Source: Armillaria gallica (taxonomy: Eukaryota > Basidiomycota > Agaricomycetes > Agaricales > Physalacriaceae). From it: a DNA stretch of 64,000 nucleotides. The stretch is taken from positions 5,797,001 to 5,861,000 of the forward strand of contig JBANDB010000007.1 of NCBI GenBank assembly GCA_037576215.1. Reading direction: 5' to 3'. The stretch's first letter is position 1. Every line of letters starts with the position of its first letter. The position numbers were made by a program, and so were the translations under genes. This document shows positions 9,172 to 20,805 of the stretch, one piece after another. Below the pieces are notes generated by a model that saw only the letters and a list, made by a program, of their open reading frames with translations, made no database searches and was not told the DNA's origin.

Positions 9172-10146
9172 TGCAAGCTGGGGATATCTACCATCTGTAC
9201 TTAGCATTGTAAACATTTCGTAGTGTAATATGAATAGTTACCTTACTGAGTAAATTCCTTGGACTTCATGTGATTTGATGGACTTCTCGCGTGCGAGTTA
9301 GGCTGCGGCATGTTGTCTAGCTTGTAGAAGATGTTGCTTGCTAGAAAGTAGCGCATGTACAGAAGACATGAAAAAGTGTGGAAGCAGCTCGGAAGATATT
9401 TAGGAGTACTGGGAACATAGCGTGAGGATGGCGTATGCCGTGAGGTAAGGTAATGATTCCCCCAAACATTCTGCGGAGATGAACAGGAAATAATTTTGCC
9501 AGGCGGTGAGGGTATTAGCGGTCGCGAGGGTTTGGAGGAGCCGTAGTGTTCAAGAGTATTGAGCATTATCTTCCAGGAAAATAAAACCCAGAAAACATAG
9601 ACAGTAGTGGCAGATAACAAGTCAAAAGAAACAGTTGACAGCGGAAGAAGATTTTTGCCAGTGGTCCCAGGAGTGATAACAAAATATAAAAAACATATGT
9701 GCAGTGACGGATAATAACGCGGAAGACAACATATGAAGACGGAATCATGGGAGGCGACAGGGCATGTCAAGTAGCTATGAATAGCACTCACATCGGAGGG
9801 GCAGGATTGTTCATGGTAAGGCGATTGATGGAATCAAACAGTGTCCGAGAAGGAAATGTAAAAATAATGCATCAGATCAATGAATACTAAATTTATCTGA
9901 ATGGAATCGGAAACAAATTTCGGATCGGATAACAATTACAAATGATTTGAGGAACCTATTTTTAATCCTAGCAATGAGCGCGAGGGCAGAGAACCGCCGC
10001 AATGAGCGCCCCCCCCCAATGCCACCACAGTGGCTACACCACAGAGAGTAATTAATTAGTTGCACTCTCAGACTACAGTCAATATTACATTATGACTGGT
10101 ACTGCTAGCGCAGTCTGTTAATAGAATAGAAGGCATTTAAGGCCTG
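9172..10146. other. No supported gene
   Basis: AT-rich sequence with one long minus-strand frame (9791-9243) that has no recognisable motif or splice support, and a C-homopolymer near 10010. I see no repeat ends. Confidence 0.4.
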
Positions 10147-10296
10147 AAAATAGAGCTGATTCTTCCTCAGTCCAAAAAAGATCCCACTTGGACCGTTGTA
10201 TTGGGAATGAGTGCCTTCACCGGCAGCCGCTGCAGGGGCACCAGTCTCACCCACGGGTGGATGAGGTGGGACCCAGGTGCTCTGATAAAAGCTCAT
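10147..10296 (-). pseudogene. DUF6535 gene remnant: exon 1 only
   Basis: The start ATG (10296) and first exon match exon 1 of the gene at 35.5-38.3 kb almost residue for residue (MSFYQSTWVPPHPPVGE here, MSFSQSTWVPPHPPVGE there; both contain NGPSGIFFGLRKNQLYF). Similarity stops abruptly near 10147, before the splice donor, and exons 2-5 are absent. This marks the left breakpoint of a segmental duplication. Confidence 0.85.
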
Positions 10297-10859
10297 AATG
10301 TATCAGCTGAAAAATCAGGCGGTTAAGCTGCCATCCAGCGTTTGATGACAACAGAGCTCACTGTCAATGGCGATGGTAGCTGTCATGGAAAAAAATGTGC
10401 TTGTCGCATGTTCGAACACAGCACTGTGTTTTAATGATGCCGAAGAGATCCATCGACGGTCCGATACCTTCTAAAGATAACCAAAGGAACTCGAAGGTGT
10501 GAGGCGAGTGCCATTCGTGAGATTATATCCGGCGGATATAATTCACTCTAGAAACCTTGATGGGAAGTCATCACAACATCTTTAAGGAGCCAAAGCAAAG
10601 CCACAGAAAAGAAAAACGGAAGGCTCGGAAGAGTAGCAGCCGATGAAGAAATAATTCAGGTAAGTAATAAGACGTCCGAGTAGACTTGTGTGTCTCACAA
10701 GCAAGAGCTTAGATGGTCAGGGTTACAAGTACGGTCCGAGGCCTCCGGGAAAAGCCTACAACTTCCGCCGCGCCGTCCCCCGCGTCCTGCGCATGACCAT
10801 TAGTGTTTGATGGTACTTGGCCTGATAATTTTTTACCGCGACCACATCGAGACACAGAG

Positions 10860-11600
10860 TCCTCAGGTGTGTATTATCATTGCCGGAATACCGTACCTCC
10901 TGGCAGCCATCCAAAGCCTCAAGATCAAGACCACGCTGACAAGGAGGACTTTAATGTGGTATTGATGTCTGGTGTATGAGGCATGGTCAGAGGTCCGTTT
11001 ACCTGCATCCCTGCCAGTGATGATATAATATCTTATCAGCTCTCGCAAATGTAGGGGCCAAATTTTTTCCTGAGAGGACGACAAGCATCACGTACTTGTT
11101 GTGGAGGGCAGGCCTCAGGCCTCAGCACGTCAGCGCTTCAGTGCTCAAGCTCAAGCTCAAGTCTTGAGCAATGTCGACGTCTGTGTGCCGAAACCTTTTT
11201 TTGCTTCAGGACGACGTATTGTCGTCCCGCCAAGTACCTGGTGCAGGTCGGAGGAAGGATTGAAGGAGACGGCTGTGATGGAGGAGACGGCAACAAGGAC
11301 GGTAAGTTCTGCCAGTTTCTCAAACAGCAAGAAGCCCTAAACCCCCCCTTAGCCTGATGCTCCCTAATTTCATTCCTTGGACAACTCCCAAACACAAGGT
11401 TTTTGTGCTCCAAGGATGTCCTTCAAACACAGTGAGAAACCGGCGCCGTTGGGGGAAATTTGTCCCAACACCATGTATGAACATCAGATCACACTATCAA
11501 AGAGGCATTTTTTGGTACGTTATATACCCACTGCTACCAAAGCTTCCACTCTAACCGTGACTCAGGTGGAGATGAGGACAACATCAGACAAGTAGCTTGG
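10860..11600 (+). pseudogene. Family X (unrecognised multi-exon gene), copy 1
   Basis: A partial copy of a repeated spliced gene. It has the block QDHADKEDFNVVLMSGV, then an SIELSQ-like block interrupted by stops, and an exon ending in a GTAAG donor (GACGGTAAGTTC near 11300). The counterpart at 38790-39560 matches throughout. No conserved domain is recognised and the frames are broken, so I treat it as a pseudogene. Confidence 0.5.
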
Positions 11601-12114
11601 TATTCCTCTGATTGACATTCGTTTTCATATGCTCACTTCACCTTTGCAGTGATGTACAGCTACGCGCCTCAACAAGCGCCTTTCCTTCAAATTTCTTTTG
11701 GTGATCGTTCAAGTACAATAGATATACATGCAATGTTGTCTGGTCGTGTGCAAAGAGCCGCGATCGCACCAGCACGTGCTTCTGGCTGAACACTATTCAA
11801 TCCACGTTTACTCCACACGATGCAGGGCCAGCCCGAAGCAAGATGGGAAAGGAAGCCTTTGGTATGTCGTAAGATCTCGATGACAAGAAAAGCATAGTAC
11901 TCTGGCGTGTGTAGTCTCATCAGTGTTGTAAGTCTAAAAATTATATCAGACGTAGTTGCTCACTGAAATAATATACTCTCTAGTGACGAAGCATCTTCGG
12001 ATTCCAGTCTAAGAAGACGAGCTAGAGTTTTGGTAGTCAATAAGATCTCTGAGAGCATCCGATTAATGGGAAAGGTTTGGATAGAGGCAGCAATGCAGTA
12101 ACCCTTTTCAGCGG

Positions 12115-12357
12115 TCAAGCTGCAAGTCTGTAACACCTTATTGAGGTTTTGTGAGTTTTAAAGTGACCGAACGGCCTGGCGCCAAGTGTACAATGGCAGT
12201 CTGGCATGATGTCGCCCAAAGCCAACAAATCTAAAAGCTCATCAATCGGCTGAGAGGAAGTCGTATCCCTTCCATTGGACGGGAATTTTGAGAGGAAAAC
12301 CATCCTGCGACCGTCACAAGGCGCATTTGATGACCCGCACACCAACAAGATCCCCAC
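12115..12357 (-). other. Minus-strand frame conserved between duplicates
   Basis: About 70 codons remain open and alignable with 40370-40104 on the same strand; both contain IDELLDLLA and GARPFG, with scattered substitutions. No domain or splice context is recognised. It may be an exon of an unknown gene or simply an open frame kept by chance. Confidence 0.25.
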
Positions 12358-13149
12358 GTTTATGAAATTTGAAAGATGTCAAGGACATAAGAATCAGGAT
12401 TCAGTGGATTGTAGTATTATTTCTTACTGGTGCGTTGACTCCCATGTGGTGTGGAAAGAGAACAAAGACCTCTGGTAGCCTAGTTAGTTCAACAGATGAT
12501 AGTTAGAGCTCGCCTCGGAGATCGTCAAAGTTAAGGACACAAAAAATGACAGGGTTCAATGTGTAAGCACTCCACCCGGGGATTCGATTGTCGAGGGTCT
12601 TCCAGGCCCTTACTGTAGAATTATATCGGCTTCGAAGACGGCTATGACAGGTCTAGAGTTGTTACCATAAGAAACGGGACAAACATGGGCTTCAAGGCTC
12701 AGGCTCAAATTTCAAGATTATCATTTGAATACCTCATGCTATTTTGACAGGCCTTCTTCCATTGACCGTTCCTTTCATAGTCCCAAAATTTGTTTTCTTC
12801 TGATTCATCGTGATATTCAATCTTGAAGCTTGAAGAGTCATGCCAAGGTGAGTATATACATTTACGAAGCTTCAGTGCCTGAAGTCACGTCTTCACCTGA
12901 CATTGGTAGACCTCAAATACTTTCCATCCCACATTTAGGAGAAATAATCCCTTGGTTTGAATGGCAAGTGACGCATTCTTGGCGCTGTAACCTAATGAAG
13001 CACAGTCAGTCATGAATATTGTATAAAGAAGGGTGTTGCATCGTGGTACATCCGGCCTCTCCTACCTTTGCCACCTTTCCTTACCACTCTACTTCATCCT
13101 GAGATCGTGCCCATGCTGGTGTAATATGCGTCACAAAGCACGGCACTGA

Positions 13150-15400
13150 CTCATCGCGAGATGGACGTCAATGCCCAAAATAAGAAAACTCGGATACAGC
13201 CGAGAAGTTGTCCTTTTCCTCTCCCAGTCTCTCACCGCCACTACGGCTAGCTCTTTCCATCGTTCCATTCCTCCCTTTCACCAGCGATTTCCAAGGCTCT
13301 TCAAGACGATTCTGGCCTTCTTCTTGACGCCTTGTAAGTATTCTAGCACCTGCTTAAGGTGGTATATTTACAGTTCATTCCAGCCACCCGAAACCTAGGC
13401 CTCGAGATCAAGACCATGCTGACAAGGAGGACTTCAATATGGTATTGACGTCTGGCATACGGGGCATGGATTCAGAGGTTTGTTTACTCGCTGAGTGATA
13501 CATTTTCTCTAATCTTCCTTCAGCATTCTCTTCCTTATGGAGTCTCATCAACATCTGAATCGACAACAGTCCAAACGACCTGCACCCCAGCCAGCGATGA
13601 CATGATGTCAATTGAGCTCTCGCAAGTGGAAGGACCGAATTTTGCCCCGAGACGACGACAGTATCACGTACTTGTTATGGAGGCCAGGGCATCGTCATCA
13701 TTCTCGACCGATGGGGAAACATGCGAGAGGGTAAGTTCACCCACTTCTCGCTTACGCTCAAAGGTGCTCACTCTCCACAGAGATATTTATCTCTCTGATC
13801 AGCACAGTGATAGCATTGGGGAGCACTATACAGTGCCGCCGAATTCCTCTGACGCCGATGCCTAGTAGCGTCATCCAGCGAGCAGGCCCTAGGATGCGAC
13901 GGTCAGAACAAAGAGCTGCGGGAAGGAGGATGACCACAGACGTGTCGGGAATGGTAAGTTAACTCGCATCCACCCAACGTCTGAGGTATTCACCCATGTT
14001 GGTCTTAGCTCTTGGCTATATCTCTGGGTTTGCTTGGATCTACCACAGCAAGACAGTGAGCGGGAAAAGTCAATACCGAACGGCCAGTGGTTCGGCTCGA
14101 CGTACGTACTTCCTGTGTCGAGATCTCCAATCTTGTGGGTCCAGGTCTATCCTTACTTCTTGGATGTTGACCAGTAATTGGGTGCCGGCCCTCTCTGTAC
14201 ACAACCATTGCAAGTCCTCCTATAAACAGGCGCCGGCACCGTCTGATGGAGTCACCGACGGGAGCATCCCAAGAGAAACATCCCGCCTTGTTCATCTTAG
14301 ACATGAGAAACATGGACCCATAGGCACCCTCGTTCGTGTTTCAGATCTGTCTGTACAATCTCATCTCAATATGAACTATTGTAGATCACGGCATAGAAGA
14401 ACCGGCGGGGCGGTTGAACTCAATTCCGATGAACAACAGAAGAATCCCTACAAATGCTTGGCTTCAATTTTGATTCCCGAGACGCATCTCTCAGCCTTGG
14501 CATGGACACATCAGAGAGGATGATGACGTGCATGCAAGAGCTGAGATCCATGCACACTCTCCTCCAGTTAGGCGGGCTGGCATCCTCCAAACTCGGTGTC
14601 ATTCCCAATGCGCCATCTATCAAGCACAGTGGATAAACACACGCCTTTGCCTGACACGCAAGAAACTACATCCTGCTCTCCCGCTTTATCTCCGTCTCAT
14701 TCATGGCAAACATGGACCTATATTGCATTGCTTTCCGATCTATACAGGTGTCGCGGTTGAACTCCGTTCCGAATTTCAGTAAATGAGAAAGATATCTCCC
14801 ACCCACCTCTTTTGTCTTGAGGCACCCATATGCAGGCATCCTATCTCTGAATACCAAATTGGAGCTAGAACGCTCTGCTGGTCAGGGATACAAGCAAAGT
14901 TTGTCGCCCTCTCACCAGTGATGTGTTTACGAGCTTGGGACTCGTTATCTCTCCCAGTGCACCATATCTGGGTTCCTGGTACACATGCCGAATTGGATAT
15001 CCCACTCCATTCTACCTGAACACGACAAACATTCCGTATGTCAGATCTTGTGGGCTTCTGACCTCTACTGAAAGAAACATACAATACGAGCCAAGGGAAT
15101 TGAACCCCATATCTTCTCGCTCTCCTCTCCCTACATCGTGGAACTGTACCACTGGAAAGGGTATTGGTGCGTTGGGTAGGAGCTACACAGATGTGTAGAC
15201 TCGGCACTTTTCCCAAACAAAAGTGTTCCCTGTCAAGCGCGGTGCATATAGCATCAGCCCTGCTTCTTGACGCCAAGTGAACAGTAAAACAACGTCTACT
15301 TCCCCACATCCAAGCCGACTCGCCGCTGTGGGGGGACAATGTTCAGCCGGAGGGGCAGATGTCTAATTTGGAGGATCTGCAAAAGTGACGTGTGATCAGG
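13150..15400 (+). pseudogene. Family X, copy 2 (holds the empty site of the mobile element)
   Basis: Recurring exon blocks in order: MPKIRK/DVNAQNKK-type start, RPRDQDHADKEDFN-like block, SIELSQVEGPNFAPRR, SSSFSTDGETCER, SIGEHYTVPPNSSDADA, then a VGNG block with a GTAAG donor, and near 14960 a block with HIWVPGTHAELDIPL. The paralogue near 42640 and 48490 is split by a mobile element exactly at this last block. Several stops and frame changes are present. Function unknown. Confidence 0.5.
14963..14971 (+). repeat. Unoccupied target site CATATCTGG of the 42.6-48.5 kb element
   Basis: Flanking sequence on both sides matches the flanks of the element at 42635 and 48496, but here CATATCTGG occurs once with no insertion. 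It is the paralogous pre-insertion allele. Confidence 0.9.
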
Positions 15401-15779
15401 AGAGGTGGACCTACGAGTGTCAACTAGAGGCGTATTCGATGTGATGCATACCGTGCTGGGCTAGTATATAGGCGGGGAGCCATCGCATTCTCGTGACGTT
15501 CTCAGCTTGGCTTAAGACATGGAGAGAATTAGCTTACTTGTGCTCGAGTCGAGATACATAATTTAGATGGGACTGAAGGTTATAGTCTACTTGCAGAGGG
15601 AGTACATTGCTTATGATATTTGTAGATCTTGTATGATATCATATTATTGTATTGTAATCATAACACAAGTCATAATTGTAAACTATGATTGGAATCGAGG
15701 ACGCGTGGAATGAATGACACATTATGATAGATCATGATATTCGATGCTGAGAAAGCATACATCAAACGGAGGTATACTA

Positions 15780-16240
15780 AAGGTAAGGAGCTAGAATGCG
15801 CTGATTGGGAGTACAGTAGCTATGATGAAAGCAACTCAGAGAGGCCGACGTAGTAAGCGATGAAGGCAGTGATGATGCCAAACGTGCCCCTGATTTGGCG
15901 AGACTGGGAAGGTGTGAGCTAGAAGAGAGGAGGGGAGAGAAGACATGCACGGTGCGGATGGTAGCTTTGCGGACAACTCCTAACAGGCTGGAAGCATAGA
16001 CATGACAGGAAGACAGCTGAAGAGGTCGATGAATGAGGTGGACTTGTGGAGGGAGGTGATGCTGCATACATCAGGGTTAGCAATCATCGATAAGGGGAAG
16101 GGAAGGGACAAACAAAAATAGAACTGTGACTATCATCCAGGAGAACAGGTACATGGCGAGGGCAGAAGAGAGTCGGACGCATCAGTGCAGTTTCATGTAT
16201 GCTGCATCTCACACCCGAGGTCCGAAACTTATCGCCGTCG
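15780..16240 (-). pseudogene. ATO-like (GPR1/FUN34/YaaH) transporter remnant, copy 1
   Basis: On the minus strand one exon reads SLSSALAMYLFSWMIV followed by TVLFLFVPSLPL, and another has a GTFGIITAFIAYYVGLSEL-type helix that breaks off. These match the last two membrane helices of fungal acetate transporters of the AceTr/GPR1 family. Exons are separated by short introns, with frame breaks in between. The N-terminal part is not recognised, so it is at best a partial or degenerate gene. Confidence 0.5.
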
Positions 16241-17214
16241 ATGGGCTTGCCATACCCCTTGCATCTTTATGCCACATCCGTCCCATAGACACCTCCCTCG
16301 GCGTGCACACACCCTCCCGTCTCGTCCGCTCATAGTTTCCCATTCCTATGCTTGTCTGTTCTGCACACAAGCCTGCGTACCCTATCGAGCCTGTCCCAAA
16401 CACCCATATCGATGGCGCAACAAGCGTGAGCCATCCTTCTGAAAGATGGCTTGAGTGGAGGTCAAGGTAGGGGCAATGTCACGTACCGTTGGGGATGTTG
16501 ACACGCCGTCGACGTGGAGTGCAACAATCGCGACGGGACCTGATCAACATGAGCAAGACCAAATCGTTCAAAGAGCAATACACGCACCTCCGCCCATACA
16601 TCTAGCACTCCCTCGGGAATATCGTCTGCCATCCCTCCCTTGCAATCCTGACAGCAGTGGCTGTGAGCCCTTGGCCAAGTCAGTTTATGGAATGGCTTAC
16701 TGAGCCTGCTCCCAGTGATCTCTTCAATTCATGCCTGTCTGTCACCATCCAATGGAACTCATCATCATCGCCAGCATGCGGGGCCACTCTGATGAGTGCC
16801 GCATACATCATAATGTGTGAAAAATGGAGATCAAGTTGTGTACCATTGCGTATGCTCTGTGAATGGACTAGTCGGTGCGTTGCAGGGTGAGCCTAGAGAA
16901 AGAAAGGTAATGGTGAGCCTAGAACAAGAGTCAATGCACGCTCCCTTACCTGGTAATCAAATCATACTGCTGCAAATCTCGTTAGTAAAGGCTGTCAGCG
17001 CTGAGGTATAAAATACCTACCTTTCTCGATTTTTCTCGCCCATTTCACGCGTTGTCGGGACACACCATGGCAGACATATGGCTGAAAGAAGGAAATAAGA
17101 AAGAGAGAAAGAGAATTGAATCAGAACCGAGCTCACTGCTGAGCTTGACGACGAGATGCCAATCGACGTGGCAGTCTGAGCCAAGAAGATGGTTCAGTGA
17201 GACTTGAGCGAGAC

Positions 17215-17400
17215 CGTGTTAGCAGTACGGTCCGAGGCCTCTGGCGAGGCAACATCCATCTTCTACGACTTCTACCACACTGTCTCCTGATTATTAACGT
17301 GTTCTGCGCTTGACCATTGCTTCCCAAATTTACTAGGTCTGATGATTTTTCACGGCGATGATATCGCATGGAGCTCAGGCATGTACCATTGCCAGAATAC
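17215..17400 (+). pseudogene. Family X, 5' fragment (copy 3)
   Basis: Matches 10726-10900 and 38710-38870 (AGTACGGTCCGAGGCCTC through the block with ATTGCCAGAATACC). Similarity ends near 17400. Only the upstream or first-exon part is present. Confidence 0.55.
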
Positions 17401-17671
17401 CGAAAAGACTCGAAACAAGAGCCCTACAACGTCCGTTCCTCCAATATCTGCACCGCCCTCCCTCATGCAAACCAGTTGTCACACGGTATCTGACGCTTCT
17501 TGACTGCATACCATGCTTCATCAACTGTGTGTACCACCATCCTCTTGGGACCAAATTCTCCTGCTTCCCCGGCATTTTATCGAGCATTCATAGGCTCCAG
17601 GGTTGCATCCATGCATGCTGTTTCTGCTGGAAACAATATGCTTGGTTTCCAGCAGCTCTCCGAGACTTGCA

Positions 17672-17720
17672 TTCGGCAGCTGTCATAGGCTCAAACATCA
17701 CTGCAAGCACACTGTTTGTT
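17672..17720 (+). repeat. Direct repeat, unit 1 of about 49 bp
   Basis: TTCGGCAGC...CATAGGCTCAAACATC...CACTGTTTGTT recurs with few changes at 17861-17909. A third, partial version occurs near 17575 (CATTCATAGGCTCCAGGG). Confidence 0.7.
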
Positions 17721-17860
17721 CCCCATTCAGTGGGCTTGCTTACTGGTGATTGTTTGTTGCCTGCATGTTGTTGCGTATCATAGGCTATGGCACCGCTGTG
17801 GTCACACTGTTCCTTGTTCGAACATCGTGCCTGCACTTCTGCAGCTGCTGGACACCTGCT

Positions 17861-17909
17861 TTCGGTAGCATTCATAGGTTCAAACATCGCTACAGGTGCA
17901 CTGTTTGTT
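17861..17909 (+). repeat. Direct repeat, unit 2 of about 49 bp
   Basis: Second copy of the repeat at 17672-17720, spaced about 189 bp from it, suggesting an old tandem duplication of a roughly 190-bp unit. Confidence 0.7.
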
Positions 17910-20189
17910 ATTCTGACAGAGTGCTTGGTTCCATGTGCATGTTCAACACCTGCGTTTCATGACTGCCATTCTTTGTCCCGGCTGGAAATTATGTCTGAAA
18001 ATTATGCGCTTGACACACATGCCTTTTCTTCCTATCCATCTGCTGCTCCTTTGTCTGTATCCCCTTTCGCGCTGTCTCCTATGGTAGTCCTCGTATATCT
18101 CGTCTCCAGAGTCTCAGCCTGTCTCAGCCCTTACTAAGTATAGTCGCATGGCACTGACAATGTTCTACGTCATCCCCAGAGTTTCGTCTTTCGTCTTTCC
18201 GATGATGACGTGCATCTGAACACTGCCCTCTTATTATCGCAACTGTTGGGTCACAGCTGACCGTGCAGTCTCAAAGTATGATACAAAGGTGTCGGCTGAT
18301 GATTATCTTCCAAATCTCATGAATGTCCTGAAGTTATTGCCCTGGGGCAGCAGTGCCCCATGACAATGTTGTCGCCGCTTCACCTTCTGGTCCAGCAAGT
18401 AACAGCTGTTTGGTGTGGAGTCAGACAGATGCTGCCTTTGTTGTCGCTGGCGGTCAGTGCTTCAGCTATCACCATCTCTCCAAAAAGTGTCCACAAAAAG
18501 GTAAAGAACTTTGTTGGCCAGACTCCAGTGCTCTGCCCTCCTCTATTTTGCCTTGGCTGTGCCACCCTGTTCTCCTTTTGCTTCATCTTCTCCTCCTCTA
18601 CATCTTCAGGGTTGGGTGTCATACCGTTGCTTATTGAAGGGGATGATGACGATGTCTTGTGCTCCTTCGCGAAGTAATGTTCGATATCTTGCGTATCTTC
18701 CAACGTTTGACTGTATTTCGTCCCAAAACTACCCCACAATGTGTCTCTACTCCACGAGACATACGCAACCATGCGATCACAATGGTACGAGCCTTCGTGG
18801 CCACAGCACATGGCTTGCCATGTTAGGGCTGTGGACCCAGCTGTTCCTGATTGGGACCTTGTGCTGGTACACACACCACACACCAAACCGTGGAGGCTGA
18901 ATGCGTATGTACTCCACTCTGGGTTCTGATTTGTTGAGATATTTTAACATACGGTACATCTGTAGCGTGAATTGGAGCAGGCGCTCACTGTTATTCTTTC
19001 GCAAATGCAAGCGATGCCCATCTTTTCATCTTCTTTCACACCAATGTGGGCTACATCAAGTGCCCTGTGCTGCGCCATGAGTGAAGGCTTGAATTGCATA
19101 ATCATTGAAAACCCTCTCTAGTCCTGGTTTCCGGCGAAATAGCAATGGCAGGTCATGGTGGATATGTGGTAAAAAGACTGGGGCTACAGGTGTGTATGCA
19201 GTATTTTCGCATATAGTTTAGATTTCTGACTCGCCTTATCAGTCCAGGTGTAGAGAGCTGACAAGGAGACATTTCTGCGACTTCCACATAAATAATACTC
19301 ACGTCTTCAAGGCCTGAAATTTAGTGATACCAACACTTTTACACAAGGTTCCCTTCGACCTTGAACTTCCCCACCTGCGTACTGGACAGATAATCTTCGG
19401 AATCGTCGAAACGGTCCTAGCTCGACTCAGGAAAGATTCATTCCCACGAGCAAGAGCGAAGAATGTAGTTGCCCTTCCATTCTCTGTTCCTAATGCATTC
19501 TAAATCCATAGGTGTGTTTTCTACATGTTTAAGGACACGAAGCCTTATAATAATAGACTTATGATGATTGCAGGTTCAGGAAGCCACAGAGCTAAACAAC
19601 ACCTGAGGATCGGTAAAATCAGTGTCCTTGAATGGGGTCGTCGGCTTGGATCAGATCAGAAATCTGTACTCATACCAGAGGTCCTACAGCCAGAAATGCC
19701 TCAGTCACTGTTAGTTTCCCCGAAAAGCCCAAGACGGACTCATCACATGTGTTTCCATCATTGTTGTATCGCAGCCCATGCCATCCTCGCTTCAAGTATG
19801 TAGCCTGAGGCTTGACTTCCACGCTTTGATAGGTCTGCCAGTGGACTTCACTTCACGGTGTGTCCAACACATGCGCACGACACCATAGCCTCAAGTGTCA
19901 TCTCTTCCTCGCCATCGACTACCGTTAGCCGTAAAGTAAGCATCTCCTTCTTGTCTTAGTGCTGGTGTCATCAAGTTGTTGTTTTAGGATGAGCATGCGT
20001 CCGAGACTTCCAAACCCGTTCGATGGACAGCGCACCAAATATAAAAAGTATTGACGAAACGTGTAGTTGTGTTTAGCTGTGCGTAAGGGATCTATGGACA
20101 ATTATTCCAAGATCTCATTCATTCTATCTTACATATGAGAAGGATTGGCTGGACTGTGGGCTGAGAACTAACTATATGGATGACCACTT
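17910..20189. other. No supported gene
   Basis: Several open frames of 60-170 codons occur on both strands (for example 18886-18380 minus and 18511-18900 plus). None shows a recognisable motif or a paralogue elsewhere in the window. I see no mobile-element ends. Confidence 0.4.
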
Positions 20190-20655
20190 CAATGGCGCCG
20201 TTCAATGTCGGTATATATACTGACTTTATCAACGAGCTTGACCAGGCCTTTCTGGACCCGACCTTGAAGTGTACGCGCGAGCAAAGCTGGAGATGTTTCA
20301 ACAAGGGGGAAGGCCTGCGCAGGAGTCTTTGTCGAGTTTGACCGCCTTCGGCAAGATACCGGATGGGACGAAGGCTATTTGGTTTTAATGTTAAGAAAGG
20401 CACTCAATTATGGCTTCACCCGAAATGTCTGCCTCTCCTTTGAGGTGCCGACAACGTACCAAGATCTTGAGGGCAGCGGGAGTAGTGAAAAGGAAACCCC
20501 TCAAGAACAATCAATTGTTGATGGGGAAGTTGTGACTGATGGAGGGATGGACTTTGCAGAGATGCGCAGATGGGGTCTCTACTTTAGCTGCAGCGAACGC
20601 GGCCACTTGGCACGTAACTGCCCGGGCAATGTTCCGTTAAAGGTTGGATATTGAA
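20190..20655 (+). pseudogene. Degenerate retroelement gag fragment with damaged zinc knuckle
   Basis: Fragments in two frames read as a Ty3-type Gag: FINELDQAFLDPT, AKLEMFQQGGRPAQE, FVEFDRLRQDTGWDEGYLV and LNYGFTRNVCLSFEVPTTY, then a knuckle-like CSERGHLARNCP. The first cysteine of the CCHC set is missing (GLYFSCSERGH). The unit differs from the chromovirus gag at 4.7-7.3 kb. No LTR or pol is visible nearby, so it is an old relic. Confidence 0.65.
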
Positions 20656-20805
20656 AATGCTTCCGAGAGTGGGTCAAGCAGATGTCATGGTGCATCGGAC
20701 TCTCATCTACTAGTACTATTAAGCCGGTCTATTAGTACTTAGTTACAGTAGGTGTGTTTTGTTATGTTCGAAGGAGTATTCAGTCACTACTACTAGGGTG
20801 TCATG

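Larger units (their letters stand above)
10147..17010 (+). repeat. Segmental duplication, copy 1 (partner 38125-50460)
   Basis: Collinear, same-orientation similarity to 38125-42643 plus 48488-50460, running from the DUF6535 exon-1 stub through family-X exons to the ATO-like remnant. The main difference is that the partner contains the 5844-bp mobile element. Divergence by eye is several to about fifteen percent with small indels. Ends are approximate. Confidence 0.85.

Noticed and set aside
9243..9791. 182-codon minus-strand frame
   Set aside because: No motif, no splice context and no paralogue in the window; tyrosine/serine-rich composition typical of chance frames in AT-rich DNA.
14776..15339. 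187-codon minus-strand frame
   Set aside because: It lies antisense to family-X exons and its counterpart near 48.5-48.9 kb is not kept open over the same length.
18380..18900. Opposed frames of 168 and 129 codons
   Set aside because: Neither shows a recognisable domain or paralogue; both span the same DNA and neither is better supported.
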